Positions 43,385 to 57,300 of a stretch of 64,000 bases of DNA are shown one piece after another (within the stretch, counting starts at the first letter, position 1; each line of letters starts with the position of its first letter). Under the pieces are notes generated by a model. That model worked only from the letters and a program-made list of their open reading frames with translations. It was not told the DNA's origin and searched no databases. The stretch comes from Balanoglossus misakiensis (taxonomy: Eukaryota; Hemichordata): NCBI GenBank assembly GCA_040954595.2, contig CM082579.2, forward strand, positions 14,570,001-14,634,000, written 5' to 3'. Made by a program: the position numbers and the translations under genes.

Positions 43385-45666
43385 AAATCATCAAAAAAAA
43401 ACAAATTTTCGACTTTGCAAAATCTCAAAATTTCGTCCATTTTTGAAAAAAAATCATGGGTAAAAATCATCAAAAAATGACAAATTTTCGTCTTTGCAAA
43501 ATCTCACAATTTCGTCGATTTTTGAAAACAATCATGTGTGAAAATCATCAAAAAATGACAAATTTTCGACTTTGCAAAATCTCAAAATTTCGTCAATTTT
43601 TGAAAAAATCATGGGTGAAAATCATCAAAAAATGACAAATTTTCGTCTTTGCAAAATCTCAAAATTTCGTCCATTTTAAAAAAAAAACGGGGGAAAATCA
43701 TCAAAAAATGACAAATTTTCGACTTTGCAAAATCTCAAAATTTCGTCGATTTTTGAAAAAAATCATGGGTGAAAATCATCAAAAAATGACAAATTTTTGA
43801 CTTTGCAAAATCTCAAAATTTCGTCAATTTTTGAAAAAATCATGGGTGAAAATCATCAAAAAATGACAAATTTTCGTCTTTACAAAATCTCAAAATTTCG
43901 TCGGTTTTTGAAAAATAATATGGGTGAAAATCATCAAAAAATGACAAATTTTTGACTGCAAAATCTCAAAATTTCGTCGATTTTTGAAAAAAATCATGGG
44001 TGAAAATCATCAAAAAATGACAAATTTTCGACTTTGCAAAATCTCAAAATTTCGTCGGTTTTGAAAAAAATCATGGGTTCGTCGATTTTTTTAAATAAAA
44101 ACATGGGTAAAAATCATCAAAAAATGACAAATGTTCGACTTTGCAAAATCTAAAAATTTCGTCGATTTTTGAAAAAAAATCATGGGTGAAAATCATCAAA
44201 AAATGACAAATTTTCGTCTTTGCAAAATCTCAAAATTTCGTCCATTTTTGAAAAAAAATCATGGGTAAAAATCATCAAAAATGACAAATTTTCGACTTTG
44301 CAAAATCTCAAAATTTTGTTGATTTTTGAAAAAAATCATAGATGAAAATCATCAAAAAATGACAAATTTTCGACTTTGCAAAATCTCAAAATTTCGTCGA
44401 TTTTTGAAGAAAATCATGGGTGAAAATCATCAAAAAATGACAAATTTTGAAAAAAAAACGGGTGAAAATCATCAAAAAATGACAAATTTTCCTCTTTGCA
44501 AAATCTCAAAATTTCGTCGATTTTTGAAAAAAATCATGGGTGAAAATCATGAAAAAATGACAAATTTTCCTCTTTGCAAAATCTCAAAATTTCGTCGTTT
44601 TTTGAAAAAAAATCATGGGTGAAAATCATCAAAAAATGACAAATTTTCGTCTTTGCAAAATCTCAAAATTTCGTCCATTTTAGAAAAAAAATCATGGGTA
44701 AAAATCATCGAAAATGACAAATTTTCGTCTTTGCAAAATCTCAAATTTTCGTCGATTTTTGAAAAAAATCATGGGGGAATATCATGAAAAAATGACAAAT
44801 TTTAAAAAAAAAAACTGGTGAAAATCATCAAAAAATGACACATTTACGACTTTGCAAAATCTCAAAATTTCGTCGATTTTTGAAAAAAAATCATGGGTGA
44901 AAATCATCAAAAATGACAAATTTTCGTCTTTGCAAAATCTCAAATTTTCGTCGATTTTTGAAAAAAAATCATGGTTGAAAATCATCAAAAAATGACAAAA
45001 TTTTCGACTTTGTAAAATCACAAAATTTCGTCGATTTTTGAAAAAAATCATGGGGGAAAATCATGAAAAAATGACAAATTTTCCTCTTTGCAAAATCTCA
45101 AAATTTCGTCCATTTTTGAAAAAAAATCATGGGTAAAAATCATCAAAAATGACAAATTTTTGTCTTTGCAAAATCTCAAATTTTCGTCGATTTTTGAAAA
45201 AAAATCATGGTTGAAAATCATCAAAAAATGACAAAATTTTCAACTTTGTAAAATCACAAAATTTCGTCGATTTTGAAAAAAATCATAGGTTCGTCGATTT
45301 TTTAAAAAAAAAACGGGTGAAAATCATCAAAAAATGACACATTTTCGTCGACTTTGCAAAATCTCAAAATTTCGTCGATTTTTGAAAAAAATCATGGGGG
45401 AAAATCATGAAAAAATGACAAATTTTCCTCTTTGCAAAATCTCAAAATTTCGTCGATTTTTAAAAAAAGACATGGGTGAAAATCATCAAAAAATAACAAA
45501 TTTTCGACTTAGCAAAACCTCAAAATTTCGTCCATTTTTGAAAAAAAATCATGGGTAAAAATCATCAAAAAATGACAAATTTTCGTCTTTGCAAAATCTC
45601 ACAATTTCGTCGATTTTTGAAAAAAATCATGTGTGAAAATCATCAAAAAATGACAAATTTTCGACT

Positions 45667-47939
45667 TTGCAAAATCTCAAAATTTCGTCAATTTTTGAAA
45701 AAATCATGGGTGAAAATCATCAAAAAATAACAAATTTTCGTCTTTGCAAAATCTCAAAATTTCGTCCATTTAAAAAAAAAAACATGGGGGAAAATCATCA
45801 AAAAATGACAAATTTTCGACTTTGCAAAATCTCAAAATTTCGTCGATTTTTGAAAAAAATCATGGGTGAAAATCATCAAAAAATGACAAATTTTCGACTT
45901 TGCAAAATCTCAAAATTTCGTCAATTTTTGAAAAAAATCATGGGAGAAAATCATCAAAAAATGACAAATTTTGAAAAAAAAAACGTGTGAAAATCATCAA
46001 AAAATGACACATTTTCCTCTGCAAAATCTCAAAATTTCGTCGTTTTTTGAAAAAAAATCATTGGTGAAAATCATCAAAAAATGACAAATTTTCGTCTTTG
46101 CAAAATCTCAAAATTTCGTCCATTTTTGAAAAAAAATCATGGGTAAATATCATCAAAAATGACAAATTTTCGTCTTTGCAAAATCTCAAATTTTCGTCGA
46201 TTTTTGAAAAAAATCATGGGGGAAAATCATGAAAAAATGACAAATTTTCCTCTTTGCAAAATCTCAAAATTTCGTCGATTTTTGAAAAAAATCATGGGTG
46301 AAAATCATGAAAAAATGACAAATTTTCCTCTTTGCAAAATATCAAAATTTCGTCGTTTTATGAAAAAAAATCATGGGTGAAAATCATCAAAAAATGACAA
46401 ATTTTCGTCTTTGCAAAATCTCAAAATTTCGTCCATTTTTGAAAAAAAATCATGGGTAAAAATCATCAAAAATGACAAATTTTCGTCTTTGCAAAATCTC
46501 AAATTTTCGTCGATTTTTGAAAAAAATCATGGGGGAAAATCATGAAAAAATGACAAATTTTCCTCTTTGCAAAATCTCAAAATTTCGTCGATTTTTTAAA
46601 AAAATCATGGGTGAAAATCATGAAAAAATGACAAATTTTCCTCTTTGCAAAATATCAAAATTTCGTCGTTTTATGAAAAAAAAATCATGGGTGAAAATCA
46701 TCAAAAAATAACAAATTTTCGTCTTTGCAAAATCTCACAATTTCGTCGATTTTTGAAAAAAATCATGTGTGAAAATCATCAAAAAATGACAAATTTTCGA
46801 CTTTGCAAAATCTCAAAATTTCGTCAATTTTTGAAAAAATCATGGGTGAAAATCATCAAAAAATAACAAATTTTCGTCTTTGCAAAATCTCAAAATTTCG
46901 TCCATTTAAAAAAAAAAAACATGGGGGAAAATCATCAAAAAATGACAAATTTTCGACTTTGCAAAATCTCAAAATTTCGTCGATTTTTGAAAAAAATCAT
47001 GGGTGAAAATCATCAAAAAATGACAAATTTTCGACTTTGCAAAATCTCAAAATTTCGTCAATTTTTGAAAAAAATCATGGGAGAAAATCATCAAAAAATG
47101 ACAAATTTTGAAAAAAAAAACGTGTGAAAATCATCAAAAAATGACACATTTTCCTCTGCAAAATCTCAAAATTTCGTCGTTTTTTGAAAAAAAATCATTG
47201 GTGAAAATCATCAAAAAATGACAAATTTTCGTCTTTGCAAAATCTCAAAATTTCGTCCATTTTTGAAAAAAAATCATGGGTAAATATCATCAAAAATGAC
47301 AAATTTTCGTCTTTGCAAAATCTCAAATTTTCGTCGATTTTTGAAAAAAATCATGGGGGAAAATCATGAAAAAATGACAAATTTTCCTCTTTGCAAAATC
47401 TCAAAATTTCGTCGATTTTTGAAAAAAATCATGGGTGAAAATCATGAAAAAATGACAAATTTTCCTCTTTGCAAAATATCAAAATTTCGTCGTTTTATGA
47501 AAAAAAATCATGGGTGAAAATCATCAAAAAATGACAAATTTTCGTCTTTGCAAAATCTCAAAATTTCGTCCATTTTTGAAAAAAAATCATGGGTAAAAAT
47601 CATCAAAAATGACAAATTTTCGTCTTTGCAAAATCTCAAATTTTCGTCGATTTTTGAAAAAAATCATGGGGGAAAATCATGAAAAAATGACAAATTTTCC
47701 TCTTTGCAAAATCTCAAAATTTCGTCGATTTTTTAAAAAAATCATGGGTGAAAATCATGAAAAAATGACAAATTTTCCTCTTTGCAAAATATCAAAATTT
47801 CGTCGTTTTATGAAAAAAAAATCATGGGTGAAAATCATCAAAAAATAACAAATTTTCGACTTTGCAAAATCTCAAAATTTCGTCCATTTTTGAAAAAAAA
47901 TCATGGGTAAAAATCATCAAAAAATGACAAATTTTGAAA
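45667..47939. repeat. 1137-bp higher-order duplication in satellite
   Basis: 45667-46802 and 46803-47939 carry the same order of unit variants (AAAACGTGTGAAAATC short unit, GGTAAATATCATC, CGTCGTTTTATG). Equivalent points lie 1136-1137 bp apart, the one-base difference being an A-run. Confidence 0.85.
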
Positions 47940-50900
47940 AAAAACCGGGTGAAAATCATCAAAAAATGACACATTTTCGACTTTGCAAAATCTCAAAATT
48001 TCGTCAATTTTTGAAAAAAAATCATGGGTGAAAATCATCAAAAAATGACAAATTTTCGTCTTTGCAAAATCTCAAAATTTCGTCCATTTCTGAAAAAAAA
48101 TTATGGGTAAAAATCATCAAAAATGACAAATTTTCATCTTTGCAAAATCCCAAATTTTCGTCGATTTTTGAAAAAAAATCATGGTTGAAAATCATCAAAA
48201 AATGACAAAATTTTCGACTTTGCAAAATCTCAAAATTTGGTCGATTTTTGAAAAAAATCATGGGGGAAAATCATGAAAAAATGACAAATTCTCCTCTTTG
48301 CAAAATCTCAAAATTTCGTCGATTTTTGAAAAAAAATCATGGGTGAAAATCATCAAAAAATGACAAATTTTCGTCTTTGCAAAATCTCACAATTTCGTCG
48401 ATTTTTGAAAAAAATCATGGGAGAAAATCATCAAAAAATGACAAATTTTCGACTTTGCAAAATCTCAACATTTCGTCGATTTTTGAAAATAATCATGGGT
48501 GAAAATCATCAAAAAATGACAAATTTTCGACTTTGCAAAATCTCAACATTTCGTCGATTTTTGAAAAAAATCATGGGTGAAAATCATCAAAAAATGACAA
48601 ATTTTCGACTTTGCAAAATCTCAACATTTCGTCAATTTTTGAAAAAAATAATGGGTGAAAATCATCAAAAAATGACAAATTTTCGACTTTGCAAAATCTC
48701 AACATTTCGTCGATTTTTGAAAAAAATCATGTGTGAAAATCATCAAAAAATGACAAATTTTCGACTTTGCAAAATCTCAAAATTTCGTCAATTTTTGAAA
48801 AAATCATGGGTGAAAATCATCAAAAAATAACAAATTTTCGTCTTTGCAAAATCTCAAAATTTCGTCCATTTAAAAAAAAAAACATGGGGGAAAATCATCA
48901 AAAAATGACAAATTTTCGACTTTGCAAAATCTCAAAATTTCGTCGATTTTTGAAAAAAATCATGGGGGAAAATCATCAAAAAATGACATATTTTCGACTT
49001 TGCAAAATCTCAAAATTTCGTCGATTTTTGAAAAAAATCATGGGAGAAAATCATCAAAAAATGACAAATTTTGAAAAAAAAAACGGGTGAAAATCATCAA
49101 AAAATGACACATTTTCCTCTGCAAAATCTCAAAATTTCGTCGTTTTTTGAAAAAAAATCATTGGTGAAAAACATCAAAAAATGACAAATTTTCGTCTTTG
49201 CAAAATCTCAAAATTTCGTCCATTTTTGAGAAAAAATCATGGGTAAAAATCATCAAAAATGACAAATTTTCGTCTTTGCAAAATCTCAAATTTTCGTCGA
49301 TTTTTGAAAAAAATCATGGGGGAAAATCATGAAAAAATGACAAATTTTCCTCTTTGCAAAATCTCAAAATTTCGTCGATTTTTGAAAAAAATCATGGGTG
49401 AAAATCATGAAAAAATGACAAATTTTCCTCTTTGCAAAATATCAAAATTTCGTCGTTTTATGAAAAAAAATCATGGGTGAAAATCATCAAAAAATGACAA
49501 ATTTTCGTCTTTGCAAAATCTCAAAATTTCGTCCATTTTTGAAAAAAAATCATGGGTAAAAATCATCAAAAATGACAAATTTTCGTCTTTGCAAAATCTC
49601 AAATTTTCGTCGATTTTTGAAAAAAATCATGGGGGAAAATCATGAAAAAATGACAAATTTTCCTCTTTGCAAAATCTCAAAATTTCGTCGATTTTTGAAA
49701 AAAATCATGGGTGAAAATCATGAAAAAATGACAAATTTTCCTCTTTGCAAAATATCAAAATTTCGTCGTTTTATGAAAAAAAATCATGGGTGAAAATCAT
49801 CAAAAAATAACAAATTTTCGACTTTGCAAAATCTCAAAATTTCGTCCATTTTTGAAAAAAAATCATGGGTAAAAATCATCAAAAAATGACAAATTTTGAA
49901 AAAAAAACGGGTGAAAATCATGAAAAAATGACAAATTTTCGACTTTGCAAAATCTCAAAATTTCGTCAATTTTTGAAAAAAAATCATGGGTGAAAATCAT
50001 CAAAAAATGACAAATTTTCGTCTTTGCAAAATCTCAAAATTTCGTCCATTTCTGAAAAAAAATTATGGGTAAAAATCATCAAAAATGACAAATTTTCATC
50101 TTTGCAAAATCCCAAATTTTCGTCGATTTTTGAAAAAAAATCATGGTTGAAAATCATCAAAAAATGACAAAATTTTCGACTTTGCAAAATCCCAAATTTT
50201 CGTCGATTTTTGAAAAAAAATCATGGTTGAAAATCATCAAAAAATGACAAAATTTTCGACTTTGCAAAATCTCAAAATTTGGTCGATTTTTGAAAAAAAA
50301 TCATGTGTGAAAATCATCAAAAAATGACAAATTTTCGACTTTGCAAAATCTCAAAATTTCGTCAATTTTTGAAAAAATCATGGGTGAAAATCATCAAAAA
50401 ATAACAAATTTTCGTCTTTGCAAAATCTCAAAATTTCGTCCATTTAAAAAAAAAAACATGGGGGAAAATCATCAAAAAATGACAAATTTTCGACTTTGCA
50501 AAATCTCAAAATTTCGTCGATTTTTGAAAAAAATCATGGGGGAAAATCATCAAAAAATGACAAATTTTCGACTTTGCAAAATCTCAAAATTTCGTCGATT
50601 TTTGAAAAAAATCATGGGTGAAAATCATCAAAAAATGACAAATTTTCGACTTTGCAAAATCTCAAAATTTCGTCAATTTTTGAAAAAAATCATGGGAGAA
50701 AATCATCAAAAAATGACAAATTTTGAAAAAAAAAACGGGTGAAAATCATCAAAAAATGACACATTTTCCTCTGCAAAATCTCAAAATTTCGTCGTTTTTT
50801 GAAAAAAAATCATTGGTGAAAAACATCAAAAAATGACAAATTTTCGTCTTTGCAAAATCTCAAAATTTCGTCCATTTTTGAGAAAAAATCATGGGGGAAA

Positions 50901-51387
50901 ATCATGAAAAAATGAAAAATTTTCCTCTTTGCAAAATCTCAAATTTTCGTCGATTTTTGAAAAAAATCATGGGGGAAAATCATGAAAAAATGACAAATTT
51001 TCCTCTTTGCAAAATCTCAAAATTTCGTCGATTTTTGAAAAAAATCATGGGTGAAAATCATGAAAAAATGACAAATTTTCCTCTTTGCAAAATATCAAAA
51101 TTTCGTCGTTTTATGAAAAAAAATCATGGGTGAAAATCATCAAAAAATGACAAATTTTCGTCTTTGCAAAATCTCAAAATTTCGTCCATTTTTGAAAAAA
51201 AATCATGGGTAAAAATCATCAAAAATGACAAATTTTCGTCTTTGCAAAATCTCAAATTTTCGTCGATTTTTGAAAAAAATCATGGGGGAAAATCATGAAA
51301 AAATGACAAATTTTCCTCTTTGCAAAATCTCAAAATTTCGTCGATTTTTGAAAAAAATCATGGGTGAAAATCATGAAAAAATGACAA

Positions 51388-54300
51388 ATTTTCCTCTTTG
51401 CAAAATATCAAAATTTCGTCGTTTTATGAAAAAAAATCATGGGTGAAAATCATCAAAAAATAACAAATTTTCGACTTTGCAAAATCTCAAAATTTCGTCC
51501 ATTTTTGAAAAAAAATCATGGGTAAAAATCATCAAAAAATGACAAATTTTGAAAAAAAAACGGGTGAAAATCATGAAAAAATGACAAATTTTCGACTTTG
51601 CAAAATCTCAAAATTTCGTCAATTTTTGAAAAAAAATCATGGGTGAAAATCATCAAAAAATGACAAATTTTCGTCTTTGCAAAATCTCAAAATTTCGTCC
51701 ATTTCTGAAAAAAAATTATGGGTAAAAATCATCAAAAATGACAAATTTTCATCTTTGCAAAATCCCAAATTTTCGTCGATTTTTGAAAAAAAATCATGGT
51801 TGAAAATCATCAAAAAATGACAAAATTTTCGACTTTGCAAAATCCCAAATTTTCGTCGATTTTTGAAAAAAAATCATGGTTGAAAATCATCAAAAAATGA
51901 CAAAATTTTCGACTTTGCAAAATCTCAAAATTTGGTCGATTTTTGAAAAAAAATCATGGGTGAAAATCATCAAAAAATGACAAATTTTCGACTTTGCAAA
52001 ATCTCAACATTTCGTCGATTTTTGAAAAAAATCATGGGTGAAAATCATCAAAAAATGACAAATTTTCGACTTTGCAAAATCTCAACATTTCGTCGATTTT
52101 TGAAAAAAATCATGTGTGAAAATCATCAAAAAATGACAAATTTTCGACTTTGCAAAATCTCAAAATTTCGTCAATTTTTGAAAAAATCATGGGTGAAAAT
52201 CATCAAAAAATAACAAATTTTCGTCTTTGCAAAATCTCAAAATTTCGTCCATTTAAAAAAAAAAACATGGGGGAAAATCATCAAAAAATGACAAATTTTC
52301 GACTTTGCAAAATCTCAAAATTTCGTCGATTTTTGAAAAAAATCATGGGTGAAAATCATCAAAAAATGACAAATTTTCGACTTTGCAAAATCTCAAAATT
52401 TCGTCGATTTTTGAAAAAAATCATGGGGGAAAATCATCAAAAAATAACAAATTTTCGACTGCAAAATCTCAAAATTTCGTCGATTTTTGAAAAAATCATG
52501 GGTGAAAATCATGAAAAAATGACAAATTTTCGACTGCAAAATCTGAAAATTTCGTCGATTTTTGAAAAAAAATCATGGGTGAAAATCATCAAAAAATGAC
52601 AAATTTTCGATTTTGCAAAATCTCAAAATTTCGTCGATTTTTGAAAAAAAACGGGTGAAAATCATCAAAAAATGACACATTTTCGTCGACTTTGCAAAAT
52701 CTCAAAATTTCGTCGATTTTTGAAAAAAATCATGGGGGAAAATCATGAAAAAAATGACAAATTTTCCTCTTTGCAAAATCTCAAAATTTCGTCGATTTTT
52801 AAAAAAAAGACATGGGTGAAAATCATCAAAAAATAACAAATTTTCGACTTTGCAAAATCTCAAAATTTCGTCCATTTTTGAAAAAAAATCATGGGTAAAA
52901 ATCATCAAAAAATGACAAATTTTGAAAAAAAACCGGGTGAAAATCATCAAAAAATGACACATTTACGACTTTGCAAAATCTCAAAATTTCGTCGATTTTT
53001 GAAAAAAAATCATGGGTGAAAATCATCAAAAAATAACAAATTTTCGATTTTGCAAAATCTCAAAATTTCGTCGATTTTTGAAAAAAAACGGGTGAAAATC
53101 ATCAAAAAATTACACATTTTCGTCGACTTTGCAAAATCTCAAAATTTCGTCGATTTTTGAAAAAAATCATGGGGGAAAATCATGAAAAAAATGACAAATT
53201 TTCCTCTTTGCAAAATCTCAAAATTTCGTCGATTTTTAAAAAAAAGACATGGGTGAAAATCATCAAAAAATAACAAATTTTCGACTTTGCAAAATCTCAA
53301 AATTTCGTCCATTTTTGAAAAAAAATCATGGGTAAAAATCATCAAAAAATGACAAATTTTGAAAAAAAAACGGGTGAAAATCATCAAAAAATGACACATT
53401 TTCGACTTTGCAAAATCTCAAAATTTCGTCAATTTTTGAAAAAAAATCATGGGTGAAAATCATCAAAAAATGACAAATTTTCGTCTTTGCAAAATCTCAA
53501 AATTTCGTCCATTTCTGAAAAAAAATTATGGGTAAAAATCATCAAAAATGACAAATTTTCATCTTTGCAAAATCCCAAATTTTCGTCGATTTTTGAAAAA
53601 AAATCATGGTTGAAAATCATCAAAAAATGACAAAATTTTCGACTTTGCAAAATCTCAAAATTTGGTCGATTTTTGAAAAAAATCATGGGGGAAAATCATG
53701 AAAAAATGACAAATTCTCCTCTTTGCAAAATCTCAAAATTTCGTCGATTTTTGAAAAAAAATCATGGGTGAAAATCATCAAAAAATGACAAATTTTCGTC
53801 TTTGCAAAATCTCAAAATTTCGTCCATTTTTGAAAAAAATCACGGGTGAAAATCATCAAAAAATGACAAATTTTCGACTTTGCAAAATCTCAACATTTCG
53901 TCAATTTTTGAAAAAATCATGGGTGAAAATCATCAAAAAATGACAAATTTTCGACTTTGCAAAATCTCAAAATTTCGTCGATTTTTGAAAAAAATCATGG
54001 GGGAAAATCATGAAAAAATGACAAATTTTCCTCTCTGCAAAATCTCAAAATTTCGTCGATTTTTGAAAAAAAATCATTGGTGAAAATCATCAAAAAATGA
54101 CAAATTTTCCTCTTTGCAAAATCTCAAAATTTCGTCGATTTTTGAAAAAAAATCATGGTTAAAAATCATCAAAAAATGACAAAATTTTCGACTTTGTAAA
54201 ATCACAAAATTTCGTCGATTTTGAAAAAAATCATAGGTTCGTCGATTTTTAAAAAAAAAACATGGGTGAAAATCATCAAAAAATGACAAATTTTGAAAAA

Positions 54301-57300
54301 AAAACGGGTGAAAATCATCAAAAAATGACACATTTTCCTCTGCAAAATCTCAAAATTTCGTCGTTTTTTGAAAAAAAATCATTGGTGAAAATCATCAAAA
54401 AATGACAAATTTTCGTCTTTGCAAAATCTCAAAATTTCGTCCATTTTTGACAAAAAATCATGGGTAAAAATCATCAAAAATGACAAATTTTTGTCTTTGC
54501 AAAATCTCAAATTTTCGTCGATTTTTGAAAAAAATCATGGGGGAAAATCATGAAAAAATGACAAATTTTCCTCTTTGCAAAATCTCAAAATTTCGTCGAT
54601 TTTTGAAAAAAATCATGGGTGAAAATCATGAAAAAATGACAAATTTTCCTCTTTGCAAAATCTCAAAATTTCGTCGTTTTTTGAAAAAAAATCATGGGTG
54701 AAAATCATCAAAAAATGACAAATTTTCGTCTTTGCAAAATCTCAAAATTTCGTCCATTTTAGAAAAAAAATCATGGGTAAAAATCATCGAAAATGACAAA
54801 TTTTCGTTTTTGCAAAATCTCAAATTTTCGTCGATTTTTGAAAAAAATCATGGGGGAAAATCATGAAAAAATGACAAATTTTGAAAAAAAAACTGGTGAA
54901 AATCATCAAAAAATGACACATTTACGACTTTGCAAAATCTCAAAATTTCGTCGATTTTTGAAAAAAAATCATGGGTGAAAATCATCAAAAAATGACAAAT
55001 TTTCGTCTTTGCAAAATCTCAAAATTTCGTCCATTTTTGAAAAAAAATCATGGGTAAAAATCATCAAAAATGACAAATTTTCGTCTTTGCAAAATCTCAA
55101 ATTTTCGTCGATTTTTTAAAAAAAATCATGGTTGAAAATCATCAAAAAATGACAAAATTTTCGACTTTGTAAAATCACAAAATTTCGTCGATTTTTGAAA
55201 AAAATCATGGGTGAAAATCATCAAAAAATGACAAATTTTCGACTTTGCAAAATCTCAACATTTCGTCGATTTTTGAAAAAAATCATGGGTGAAAATCATC
55301 AAAAAATGACAAATTTTCGACTTTGCAAAATCTCAAAATTTCGTCAATTTTTGAAAAAATCATGGGTAAAAATCATCAAAAAATGACAAAATTTTCGACT
55401 TTGCAAAATCTCAAAATTTCGTCGATTTTGAAAAATATCATAGGTTCGTCGATTTTTTAAAAAAAACATGGGTGAAAATCATCAAAAAATGACAAATTTT
55501 TGACTTTGCAAAATCTCACAATTTCGTCGATTTTTGAAAAAAATCATGGGTGAAAATCATCAAAAAATGACAAATTTTCGACTTTGCAAAATCTCAAAAT
55601 TTCGTCGATTTTGAAAAAAACCATTGGGGGAAAATCATCAAAAAATGACAAATTTTCGACTTTGCAAAATCTCAACATTTCGTCGATTTTTGAAAAAAAT
55701 CATGGGTGAAAATCATCAAAAAATGACAAATTTTCGACTTTGCAAAATCTCAACATTTCGTCGATTTTTGAAAAAAATCATGGGTGAAAATCATCAAAAA
55801 ATGACAAATTTTCGACTTTGCAAAATCTCAACATTTCGTCGATTTTTGAAAAAAATCATGGGTGAAAATCATCAAAAAATGACAAATTTTCGACTTTGCA
55901 AAATCTCAAAATTTCGTCGATTTTGAAAAAAACCATTCGGGGAAAATCATCAAAAAATGACAAATTTTCGACTTTGCAAAATCTCAACATTTCGTCGATT
56001 TTTGAAAAAAATCATGGGTGAAAATCATCAAAAAATGACAAATTTTCCTCTTTGCAAAATATCAAAATTTCGTCGTTTTATGAAAAAAAATCATGGGTGA
56101 AAATCATCAAAAAATAACAAATTTTCGACTTTGCAAAATCTCAAAATTTCGTCCATTTTTGAAAAAAAATCATGGGTAAAAATCATCAAAAAATGACAAA
56201 TTTTGAAAAAAAAACGGGTGAAAATCATGAAAAAATGACAAATTTTCGACTTTGCAAAATCTCAAAATTTCGTCAATTTTTGAAAAAAAATCATGGGTGA
56301 AAATCATCAAAAAATGACAAATTTTCGTCTTTGCAAAATCTCAAAATTTCGTCCATTTCTGAAAAAAAATTATGGGTAAAAATCATCAAAAATGACAAAT
56401 TTTCATCTTTGCAAAATCCCAAATTTTCGTCGATTTTTGAAAAAAAATCATGGTTGAAAATCATCAAAAAATGACAAAATTTTCGACTTTGCAAAATCCC
56501 AAATTTTCGTCGATTTTTGAAAAAAAATCATGGTTGAAAATCATCAAAAAATGACAAAATTTTCGACTTTGCAAAATCTCAAAATTTGGTCGATTTTTGA
56601 AAAAAAATCATGGGTGAAAATCATCAAAAAATGACAAATTTTCGACTTTGCAAAATCTCAACATTTCGTCGATTTTTGAAAAAAATCATGGGTGAAAATC
56701 ATCAAAAAATGACAAATTTTCGACTTTGCAAAATCTCAACATTTCGTCGATTTTTGAAAAAAATCATGTGTGAAAATCATCAAAAAATGACAAATTTTCG
56801 ACTTTGCAAAATCTCAAAATTTCGTCAATTTTTGAAAAAATCATGGGTGAAAATCATCAAAAAATAACAAATTTTCGTCTTTGCAAAATCTCAAAATTTC
56901 GTCCATTTAAAAAAAAAAACATGGGGGAAAATCATCAAAAAATGACAAATTTTCGACTTTGCAAAATCTCAAAATTTCGTCGATTTTTGAAAAAAATCAT
57001 GGGTGAAAATCATCAAAAAATGACAAATTTTCGACTTTGCAAAATCTCAAAATTTCGTCGATTTTTGAAAAAAATCATGGGGGAAAATCATCAAAAAATA
57101 ACAAATTTTCGACTGCAAAATCTCAAAATTTCGTCGATTTTTGAAAAAATCATGGGTGAAAATCATGAAAAAATGACAAATTTTCGACTGCAAAATCTGA
57201 AAATTTCGTCGATTTTTGAAAAAAAATCATGGGTGAAAATCATCAAAAAATGACAAATTTTCGATTTTGCAAAATCTCAAAATTTCGTCGATTTTTGAAA